Shown: in pieces, positions 1-5,122 of the stretch
How the letters are laid out: the number at the start of each line of letters is the position of its first letter
How positions within the stretch are numbered: position 1 is the stretch's first letter
Source of the DNA: Bacillota bacterium
GTDB lineage: Bacteria; Bacillota; Clostridia; Oscillospirales; Ruminococcaceae
Direction of reading: 5' to 3'
Length of the DNA stretch: 5,179 nucleotides
NCBI GenBank assembly: GCA_023451415.1
Contig: JAEXZK010000022.1
Location: 1-5,179 of the forward strand
The notes under the pieces: generated by a model
What the model was told of the DNA's origin: nothing
The model's input: only the letters and a program-made list of their open reading frames with translations
Databases searched by the model: none
Translations under genes and position numbers: made by a program

Positions 1-1022
1 CGGATATCGATCTTCCAGCCGGTGAGCTTGGCGGCCAGCCGGGCGTTCTGCCCCTTGTTGCCGATGGCCAGGCTCAGTTGATGGTCGGGCACGGTCACCC
101 GGCAGCTCCTGGCGGCCTCGTCCACAATCTCCACCGAAAGGACGGTGGCCGGGGAAAGGGCTGCGGAAACAAACTCCGCGGGGTCGTCGCTGTATTTGAT
201 GACGTCGATCTTCTCGCCGCCCAGTTCATCCACGATGCTGGAGACACGGGCGCCCTTGGGACCGATGCAGGAACCCACGGGGTCCACATCCTCGTCCCGG
301 CTGTACACGGCCAGCTTGGTGCGGCTGCCCGCCTCCCGGGAGATGGCCTTGATCTCCACCACGCCGTCATAGATCTCGGGCACCTGCATCTCGAACAGGC
401 GCTTGACCAGGCCCGGGTGGGTCCGGGAGATCATCAGGCGGGGGCCCTTTTCGCCGTTCTGGACGTCCACCACATAAACACGGATCTTCATGCCGTCCGC
501 CAGCTCCTCGCCGGGGACCTGCTCGCTCTTGGGCAGAATGGCTTCGGAGTTTCCGATCTCCAGGGTCACGCTGCCCCGCTTGGGGTCGGAGCGCAGGACG
601 GTGGCGGTGACGATATCGTGCTGGCGGCTCTGATACTCCTGGAGGAGCAGGCCCTTTTCCGCCTCGCGGATGCCCTGGCGGATGACATGCTTGGCCGACT
701 GGGCCGCAATCCGTCCAAATTTCTTGGGCTCCAGGGGAATCTCCACCATGTCGCCCACCTTGGCTCTTTTATTATACTTCACAGCGTCCTGGACGGTGAT
801 CTCGGTGTAGGGGTCCTCCACTTCCTCCACCACCGCTTTGCGCAGCGCCACATAAAAGGTTTTGGTCTCGGGGTCGATCTCCACGATGTTTTCTTCGCTG
901 CCGGCAGGGTCCTTTTTCACCGCGATGGCAATGGCCACTTTGATCTTCTCCACAAGGTATTCCGCGGGAATGCCTTATTCCTTCTCCATCAGATACAGGG
1001 CGTCAAAGAACTCCTGATTCAT
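1..1022 (-). CDS. nusA: Transcription termination/antitermination factor NusA, N-terminal part, with in-frame TAA at codon 16 (3' end outside window)
   Basis: NusA binds RNA polymerase and nascent RNA and controls pausing, intrinsic termination and antitermination in the cytoplasm. Translating the minus strand from the ATG at 1022-1020 gives MNQEFFDALYLMEKE, then a TAA (975-977), then GIPAEYLVEKI and an open NusA frame to the window edge (340 codons visible). In order come the polymerase-binding N-domain (about 1-125), the S1 domain (about 135-199), KH1 with a GPKG loop near residue 254, and KH2 with IGNKGQNARLAAKLTGW near residue 320. The start is fixed by homology, by AAGGAGAT at 1031-1038 with 8-nt spacing, and by the 4-nt ATGA overlap with the rimP stop. 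NusA proteins usually read KEKGI here, so the TAA replaces a probable AAA lysine codon. TAA is a true stop elsewhere in the window (spoVT). As written only 15 residues would be made, although the rest is intact. A base error or a very recent mutation is more likely than a decayed gene, since nusA is normally essential. No good downstream restart codon is seen. Confidence 0.93.
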
Positions 1023-1531
1023 TTTCCGTTATCTCCTTCGTCACTATTATACTCTTTGCTGAAATCGTAGTACAGGCGGATAAACGAAGCCTCCGGCCTG
1101 CGGAAAGTCATTTCGATATCGTCCTCCAGCAGCATGGTCACTTCTCCGTCCTCATAGCCGGCAAGGGTGCCCACAAAATCCCGGACTCCGTCCACCGGGC
1201 GGATAAACCGCACCGACACCATCTGGCCCATGCAGGCTGCAAAATGCCAGTCCCGGGTAAGGGCGCGTTCGATCCCGGGAGAGGACACCTCCAGCGTATA
1301 ACTCTGGCTGATGGGGTCCGCCTCATCCAGAACCTGGTCCATCCTGCGGCTGAATGCTTCGCAGTCGTTGATATCCACGCCGCCGTCCTTGTCCAGCAGA
1401 TAACGCAGATACCAGCCGCTTCCTTCTTTTTCAAACACCACGTCCCACAGGCGCAGGCCCAGTTCTTCCAGAACAGGCTGCGCCAGCTGCTCCGCGGTTT
1501 GTGCGGTGCTTCCTTTTTTGCTTTCCGCCAA
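1019..1531 (-). CDS. rimP: Ribosome maturation factor RimP
   Basis: RimP is a small cytoplasmic factor that helps mature the 30S subunit. The 170-residue product is slightly longer than many family members, with a short lysine-rich N-terminal extension. The N-terminal alpha/beta domain includes LRYLLDKDGGVDINDCEAFSR (residues 42-62) and the family signature LEVSSPGIERAL (80-91). The C-terminal SH3-like beta-barrel domain follows, from about 103 (MVSVRF) to about 152 (ASFIRLYY). The start is TTG at 1529-1531: an in-frame TAG lies only four codons upstream, no ATG or GTG lies between, and AGGGGG (1540-1545) sits 8 nt ahead. The gene is first in the conserved rimP-nusA(-ylxR-ylxQ-infB-rbfA) operon; its TGA overlaps the nusA ATG, which suggests translational coupling. 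Expression is probably set by the promoter and leader hairpin just upstream. Confidence 0.97.
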   Translation of the reverse strand: MAESKKGSTAQTAEQLAQPVLEELGLRLWDVVFEKEGSGWYLRYLLDKDGGVDINDCEAFSRRMDQVLDEADPISQSYTLEVSSPGIERALTRDWHFAACMGQMVSVRFIRPVDGVRDFVGTLAGYEDGEVTMLLEDDIEMTFRRPEASFIRLYYDFSKEYNSDEGDNGK

Positions 1532-1556
1532 ATGTTCTACCCCCTAAAATACCCCT

Positions 1557-1590
1557 AACATAAAGTAAAGAGCGGGTAACCCCACTCTTT
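1557..1590 (-). promoter_or_regulatory. rimP-nusA leader hairpin, probable NusA-responsive attenuator
   Basis: On the minus-strand RNA, AAAGAGUGGG (1590 to 1581) pairs with CCCGCUCUUU (1576 to 1567) around the tetraloop GUUA. That is a 10-bp stem with one U-G wobble. It is followed by an interrupted U-tract, ACUUUAUGUU (1566 to 1557). It lies between the predicted promoter and the rimP Shine-Dalgarno sequence, where an attenuator belongs. From the literature as I recall it, Bacillus subtilis NusA limits its own operon through a leader terminator with a poor U-tract, and similar hairpins precede rimP in many Firmicutes. That this copy acts the same way is inference. It could instead only stabilise the 5' end of the mRNA. 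Confidence 0.65.
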
Positions 1591-1604
1591 GACTAATCTT
1601 CTAT

Positions 1605-1630
1605 CCTAGGGTATTCTACCATACCCCAGG
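1605..1630. repeat. Inverted repeat over the rimP promoter -10 region
   Basis: CCTAGGGTAT (1605-1614) and ATACCCCAGG (1621-1630) are inverted copies matching at 9 of 10 positions, separated by TCTACC. The element covers the predicted -10 box and much of the spacer of the rimP-nusA promoter. It could be an operator for a dimeric repressor or a chance palindrome. No regulator is known to me for this sequence. Confidence 0.4.
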
Positions 1631-1641
1631 GGAAATTGCAA
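1613..1641 (-). promoter_or_regulatory. Predicted sigma-A-type promoter of rimP-nusA
   Basis: On the minus strand TTGCAA (1641 to 1636) serves as -35 and TAGAAT (1618 to 1613) as -10, with exactly 17 nt between them. Transcription would start near 1606, giving a leader of about 75 nt that contains the attenuator-like hairpin. The -10 and part of the spacer lie inside an imperfect 26-bp inverted repeat (1605-1630). Confidence 0.6.
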
Positions 1642-1673
1642 GGACTTTGCGGAAAAAATAGCCACAGCAGGCC

Positions 1674-1713
1674 AAAAGGGGCCGTTCCCCTGGCGTTTTC
1701 CCGGGAACGGCCC
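1674..1713 (-). terminator. Rho-independent terminator of spoVT
   Basis: GGGCCGTTCCC (minus strand, 1713 to 1703) pairs perfectly over 11 bp with GGGAACGGCCC (1689 to 1679). The loop is 13 nt, and one further C precedes a short UUUU run (1677 to 1674). It begins about 25 nt past the spoVT stop and ends upstream of the rimP promoter. It therefore separates spoVT from rimP-nusA even though both point the same way. The short U-run may make it leaky. Confidence 0.8.
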
Positions 1714-1737
1714 GCTCCCGGCACACCAGGGGCGCAA

Positions 1738-2277
1738 TTATTCTTCCATCTGCTTGCCCAAAAAAGCCGCCGCCGCGCCAATGAGCTTGGTCTCAGCGTC
1801 CCCCGCCGTATCGCTGGGCCCCGACATCAGGTACATCACGCTGCCGCAGACGTCGCCGGAGGCGATAATGGGGTACTGCACCAGGGCATAATGCTCCACC
1901 CCCTCCACCGGCTGGAGCTTTTTCTCGGTGCCGGTGTAGGTATAGGGCCGGCGGTTTTCAATCATGTCCTCCAGGGAGGCGCTGACCCGGCGCTCGATGA
2001 TCTCCTTTTTGGAGATGCCGGCGGCGGCCACCACATGATCCCTGTCGCAGATGACCACAGGGTATCCTCCGGTCTTGTACAGCACCTCGCTGTACGCGGC
2101 GGCAAAATTGCCCAGCTCCCCAATAGGGGAATATTTCTTAAAAATCACTTCTCCGTCGTTATCGGTGAATATTTCCAGGGGGTCGCCTTCCCGGATGCGC
2201 ATGGTCCTGCGGATCTCCTTGGGGATGACAACGCGTCCCAGGTCGTCGATTCTTCTTACGATTCCAGTGGCCTTCAT
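1738..2277 (-). CDS. spoVT: Stage V sporulation protein T, AbrB-type regulator
   Basis: SpoVT is a DNA-binding regulator of forespore genes that tunes the sigma-G regulon late in sporulation. The 179-residue product matches the usual length of about 178. The N-terminal AbrB/SpoVT swapped-hairpin domain covers about residues 1-50, with MKATGIVRRIDDLGRVVIPK and EIRRTMRIREGDPLEIF, and is nearly invariant in the family. After a short linker, a GAF-like sensor domain covers about 55-179, including GGYPVVICDRDHVVAAAG (70-87) and ALVQYPIIASGDVCGSVMYL (131-150). The start is ATG at 2275-2277 with AGGAGG at 2289-2294; the 11-nt spacing is slightly long. The gene ends in TAA and is followed by its own terminator. 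A sigma-G-like promoter candidate lies upstream. It supports a spore-forming host. It is codirectional with rimP-nusA but probably not cotranscribed with it. Confidence 0.97.
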   Translation of the reverse strand: MKATGIVRRIDDLGRVVIPKEIRRTMRIREGDPLEIFTDNDGEVIFKKYSPIGELGNFAAAYSEVLYKTGGYPVVICDRDHVVAAAGISKKEIIERRVSASLEDMIENRRPYTYTGTEKKLQPVEGVEHYALVQYPIIASGDVCGSVMYLMSGPSDTAGDAETKLIGAAAAFLGKQMEE

Positions 2278-2346
2278 GCTCTGATTTTCCTCCTATATAT
2301 TAAAGAATCATCCATTTTGCTGCTGTTTGAGTTTTGGGATTGCTTC

Positions 2347-2375
2347 TATTATTTGTTGCATCAGAAAATTTATTC
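2347..2375 (-). promoter_or_regulatory. Candidate sigma-G-like promoter of spoVT
   Basis: On the minus strand GAATA (2375 to 2371) and AATAATA (2353 to 2347) are 17 nt apart. They resemble the forespore sigma-G pattern (about G-ATA at -35 and CATA-TA at -10), and Bacillus spoVT is transcribed by sigma-G. The -10 lacks the leading C, and the region is AT-rich, so a chance match is possible. Confidence 0.35.
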
Positions 2376-2606
2376 CGATAAATAGTGCCGGTATAAAACT
2401 TCACATATGACGCCGGTTCCCTCATCCGGGGCAAAATCCGGCGCTAAAATGAATCTTTCCGCACATCTGTAAATATTTGGAAGGTGTTAAAACGCTTTTG
2501 CGCAATTTTTAAAAAAAGTTTAATCTCCGCTTTCAAATTTACAAAAAAATTGAGTCTCCCATCATTTTATATATAAAAAATATACTAATTTTATTCAAAT
2601 AGTTTA

Positions 2607-2634
2607 TTGAAAATCATTTTATTTCATATATAAT
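2607..2634 (+). promoter_or_regulatory. Predicted sigma-A-type promoter of the symporter operon
   Basis: TTGAAA (2607-2612) and a perfect TATAAT (2629-2634) are 16 nt apart. Upstream sequence is rich in A/T tracts. The start site would be near 2641, giving a 5' leader of about 148 nt. Because the whole area is AT-rich, other -10-like matches exist; this is the best-matched pair seen. Confidence 0.6.
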
Positions 2635-2654
2635 TAAAGATATAGTCATTAAAA

Positions 2655-2666
2655 TTGGTTAACCAA
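2655..2666. promoter_or_regulatory. Perfect 12-bp palindrome, candidate operator
   Basis: TTGGTTAACCAA is a perfect inverted repeat about 14 nt downstream of the predicted symporter start site, where a bound dimeric repressor would block transcription. No regulator gene is in the window, so the cognate protein is unknown. Confidence 0.4.
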
Positions 2667-2683
2667 AATAAAGAGTTTTAAGC

Positions 2684-2719
2684 ATGAGGAATTTTGAGGA
2701 GGAAGGAGGTCCGCCCTGA
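2684..2719 (+). other. Possible 11-codon leader ORF with an internal optimal Shine-Dalgarno
   Basis: ATG at 2684 opens MRNFEEEGGPP and ends at TGA 2717-2719. Its second half contains GAGGAGGAAGGAGGT, including AAGGAGGT (2703-2710), a full complement to the 16S rRNA 3' end. No ATG gene follows at a suitable distance. A CTG at 2716 could start a 10-codon frame that ends at TAG 2746-2748, overlapping the first stop. These may be leader peptides, a ribosome standby site or chance. There is no homology support. Confidence 0.2.
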
Positions 2720-2773
2720 TCATTTTGAGAGGCATTCCACAACCATAGTCAAACCGAATCCCTTAAAAAAAAG

Positions 2774-2781
2774 AAAGGTGG
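2774..2781 (+). promoter_or_regulatory. Ribosome binding site of the symporter gene
   Basis: AAAGGTGG lies 7 nt before the ATG at 2789 and fixes that start. It is a weaker match than the unused AAGGAGGT found 70 nt upstream. Confidence 0.75.
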
Positions 2782-2788
2782 ATTACTT

Positions 2789-4123
2789 ATGACACTGAAC
2801 AGCTTGTTCTACGACGTGATGTGGATCGGCATTTACCTGATCATCGGCTTTATCGTCCGCGAGGTCGTCAAGCCTCTGCAGCGCTGGTTCCTGCCTTCTT
2901 CCGTCATCGGCGGAATCATCGCTCTGCTGCTGGGCCCCCAGCTGCTTAACATCGCCCCTATCCCTGAGTCTTTCCCCGACTTCAACGCCGTTATGATGCG
3001 CATCATCATGACCTGTGTGGTCCTGGGTGTTGGCTTCACTCTGAAAAAGGTTAAGGATCATCTGGACTACACCTTTGCCAACACCTTCCTCTATGGTTCT
3101 CAGATGGTCGTGGGCATCGTGATTGCTATGGTGTGCGCCGGTATCTGGACTGGTATGCCCGAAGGCTGGGGCATCCTGGGTACCTTCGCCTACTTTGGCA
3201 GCCACGGCGGCGTTGCGGCTGCCGGCCAGGTTCTGGAGGACATGGGCAGCAACGGCGCTATTGGCATCGGCCTCATCCTGGCCACCGGCGGCCTGATCTT
3301 CTCTATGACCGCAGGTATGGCGGTGGTCAACTACGGCGTCCGCAAGGGCTGGGCTAAATTCGTCAAGAACGTTCAGACACAGCCCGAGTATTTCTATCGC
3401 GGCATCCTGCCCGAGGATAAGCGCGAATCTATCGGCAGGACCACCACCACCGGCATCAGCATCAACCCCATTGCGCTCCATCTGGGCATTATCATGATTG
3501 CCTATGTCATCGGCTATGTTATCTTTGCCAAGCTTCTGGTTCCCTTCTTCCCTGTTCTGGGCAAGATCAACGCCATGATGTACGGCCTGGTGGGCGGCAT
3601 CATCCTGTGGCCCATTATGCGCGCCCTTAAGCTGGATGGCTACTGCGACAAAAAGATTTTCGATCAGATCAGCGGCTTCTGCCTGGAGATCCTGATTCTC
3701 ACCTCTATGGCCACTCTCCAGCTGGATCTGGTCAGCAAGTACTTTGTCCCCCTGCTTCTCCATATCCTCATCTCCTGCATTCTCACCACTCTCTTCTGCA
3801 TCTGGTACTTCAAAAAGGTCGGCAACGACCAGTGGTTTGAGAAGTGCGTCATGGTCATTGGCACCTGCACCGGTTCCAGCCCCAACGGCCTGGCTCTGGT
3901 CCGCGCCATCGATCCCAACTCCCAGGCCGTGGCGCCCGAAGCCCATGGTGTTTACAACGCCCTGTTCTGGTGGAACAACCTGCTTACCCCCATTCTCCCC
4001 GCATTGCTGCTCACCAACTTTGCCCTGACAATGGGGATCTCCTGGGCCTTTGCTCTCGTATCCATCCTGTTGATGCTTATCGTCTTCCCTCAGCTGCGCG
4101 GCAAGAGCAAGGTCAAGGCCTGA
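2789..4123 (+). CDS. Sodium:glutamate symporter (ESS/GltS) family membrane transporter
   Basis: This is a 444-residue polytopic inner-membrane protein, close to the usual length of about 400-450. Hydrophobic segments are seen near residues 11-23, 36-53, 70-84, 103-120, 128-146, 156-180, 228-256, 262-280, 297-311, 316-341, 353-372 and 396-434. Two glycine-rich stretches match the two re-entrant loops of the GltS fold: GSHGGVAAAG (137-146) and GTCTGSSPNGLALVRAIDP (358-376). These loops line the substrate and Na+ path and sit in two inverted halves, split here by a charged loop (about 183-222). Family members import glutamate or related anions with Na+. The exact substrate here is not evident, so no gltS symbol is given. 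The gene leads a likely operon: only 36 nt and no terminator precede the SBP-like gene. Its codons are less uniformly C/G-ending than its neighbour's, with frequent TCT, CTT and GGT. Confidence 0.88.
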   Translation: MTLNSLFYDVMWIGIYLIIGFIVREVVKPLQRWFLPSSVIGGIIALLLGPQLLNIAPIPESFPDFNAVMMRIIMTCVVLGVGFTLKKVKDHLDYTFANTFLYGSQMVVGIVIAMVCAGIWTGMPEGWGILGTFAYFGSHGGVAAAGQVLEDMGSNGAIGIGLILATGGLIFSMTAGMAVVNYGVRKGWAKFVKNVQTQPEYFYRGILPEDKRESIGRTTTTGISINPIALHLGIIMIAYVIGYVIFAKLLVPFFPVLGKINAMMYGLVGGIILWPIMRALKLDGYCDKKIFDQISGFCLEILILTSMATLQLDLVSKYFVPLLLHILISCILTTLFCIWYFKKVGNDQWFEKCVMVIGTCTGSSPNGLALVRAIDPNSQAVAPEAHGVYNALFWWNNLLTPILPALLLTNFALTMGISWAFALVSILLMLIVFPQLRGKSKVKA

Positions 4124-4159
4124 TTCGGGCACAAATCTCTCAATGGAGGCTTATCAGCA

Positions 4160-5077
4160 TTGGAACAGTTTAAAATTTCCGCCACCGGATTATCCATCAA
4201 TTACATGCCGGAGTATCTGGCGCAGGAGCTGGGGTACTTTGAGGAGGAGGGCCTTCAGGTCTCCTCCTATGTCCCCACCCCCTGGACCAAGGTCCTCACC
4301 GACATCGACTCCGGGGAGTACCAGGCCGTCGTAGGCGGCGTCTGGGTCCCCTCCATCTACAACAGCTGGGTCAAGCAGTACCGGGCCTTTGCCAAGGTTG
4401 CCTCCCGCTGCCCCATGGTCTTGGTTTCCCGCACCCCTGTGGAGGAGTTCTCCTGGAAGTTCCTGGAGGACAAGACCGTCCTGGCCAGCGGCGGCAACGG
4501 CGCCAGCCCCGGCCTCTTCCTGGAGGGCTGCGCCCGGGAGGGCGGCGCGGACATGTCCCGGGTCCACTTTGTCCCCAACTTCACCGCGCCCATGCTCTAT
4601 GAGCTTTTCCAGGGCGGCCTGGGAGACATCATCATGCTCAAGGGGGATCTGGCCGCCCAGATGGTGGCCTCGGGCAAGGGCTACGCCATCGCCGATATCG
4701 GCAACATCGGCGGTCCCGTCCCCTGGAGCGTCTACTACTCCACCACGGAGTTCCTGGAGGAGCACGGCGACCTGGCCGGCCGCTTCACCACCGCCCTCCA
4801 GAAGGCCACCACATGGCTGCTGGCTCACGACGGCTACGCCTGCCGGGAAATCCTGGCCCGCAACTGGCCCAAGGTGCAGCTGGACAAGGCTATCGCCATC
4901 GTGGACGAGTACATCGCCATGGGCATGTGGGACCCCACCGTCTCCATCAAGGAAGAGCCTCTGGCCCGCTGGGAGCGGTTCCAGGCGGAAGGACGGGTTA
5001 TCCCCGCCCCCGTGCCCTATGACAAAGTGGTCGATCCCCGGCCGTTCCAGTACGCTGCCAGCCGCTTAGGTCTCTGA
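4160..5077 (+). CDS. NMT1/SsuA/THI5-like substrate-binding-fold protein without signal peptide
   Basis: The 305-residue product begins with the first strand of a type II periplasmic-binding fold, KISATGLSINYMPEYLAQEL, followed by GYFEEEGLQV (25-34). This opening is typical of the NMT1/SsuA/THI5-like group. Likely ligand-pocket stretches are VVGGVWVPS (57-65), ASGGNGASPG (109-118) and MLKGDLAAQM (159-168). No signal peptide or lipobox is present: the fold starts at residue 4, so the protein should be cytoplasmic. That is unusual for an ABC-type binding protein and fits a bound-ligand sensor or an SBP-fold enzyme (compare Thi5 or MqnA/MqnD). The iron-binding CCCFC motif of yeast Thi5 is absent; Cys84, Cys124 and Cys228 are isolated. 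The start is TTG at 4160, with GGAGG 10 nt upstream; the paralogue downstream starts the same way. It lies 36 nt after the symporter gene, probably in the same operon. A specific function is unknown. Confidence 0.82.
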   Translation: MEQFKISATGLSINYMPEYLAQELGYFEEEGLQVSSYVPTPWTKVLTDIDSGEYQAVVGGVWVPSIYNSWVKQYRAFAKVASRCPMVLVSRTPVEEFSWKFLEDKTVLASGGNGASPGLFLEGCAREGGADMSRVHFVPNFTAPMLYELFQGGLGDIIMLKGDLAAQMVASGKGYAIADIGNIGGPVPWSVYYSTTEFLEEHGDLAGRFTTALQKATTWLLAHDGYACREILARNWPKVQLDKAIAIVDEYIAMGMWDPTVSIKEEPLARWERFQAEGRVIPAPVPYDKVVDPRPFQYAASRLGL

Positions 5078-5081
5078 ATCA

Positions 5082-5099
5082 AAGGCCCTCGCCGGCCTT
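5082..5099 (+). other. Intercistronic hairpin between the two SBP-like genes
   Basis: AAGGCC (5082-5087) and GGCCTT (5094-5099) form a perfect 6-bp stem with the loop CTCGCC, 4 nt after the stop codon. There is no U-run after it (ATTGTAAG follows), so it is unlikely to be a strong terminator. It may protect or process the mRNA between the two paralogues. Confidence 0.4.
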
Positions 5100-5122
5100 A
5101 TTGTAAGAAAGGATGTGCTGTT

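Larger units (their letters stand above)
2278..2788. other. Divergent intergenic regulatory region between spoVT and the symporter gene
   Basis: No conventional gene is seen in these roughly 510 bases. The left part holds the spoVT Shine-Dalgarno and promoter candidate. The middle has a small GC-rich patch with a CGCCGG/CCGGCG inverted repeat (2411-2416 and 2438-2443). From about 2500 to 2670 it is very AT-rich (only 7 G or C in 2581-2640), with several A- and T-runs that could act as UP elements or bend DNA. The right part is a leader of about 150 nt with a palindrome, a purine-rich ribosome-binding-like stretch and two possible tiny frames. No known riboswitch fold was recognised by eye. 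Confidence 0.75.

Noticed and set aside
975..977. Stop-codon reassignment as the reason for the TAA in nusA
   Set aside because: TAA is the normal terminator of spoVT (1738-1740), and the other complete genes end in TGA. No other internal stops occur.
78..1070. 330-codon plus-strand open frame
   Set aside because: It is the antisense shadow of nusA and the end of rimP; the minus-strand frame carries unmistakable S1/KH motifs.
1636..2385. 249-codon plus-strand open frame
   Set aside because: Antisense shadow of spoVT extended into the AT-rich spacer; no family features.
2488..2520. Hairpin-like AAAACGCTTTTGCGC followed by a T-run, considered as a terminator
   Set aside because: The GC stem is only 3 bp, and no plus-strand gene lies upstream that would need it.
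2783..4132. 449-codon antisense open frame covering the whole symporter gene
   Set aside because: Its translation is low-complexity, rich in H, D, G, Q and A, as expected from the reverse frame of a GC-biased membrane-protein gene. The plus strand has clear GltS motifs and a ribosome binding site.
4190..4828. 212-codon minus-strand open frame
   Set aside because: Glycine- and aspartate-rich shadow of the SBP-like gene, with no recognisable domain.
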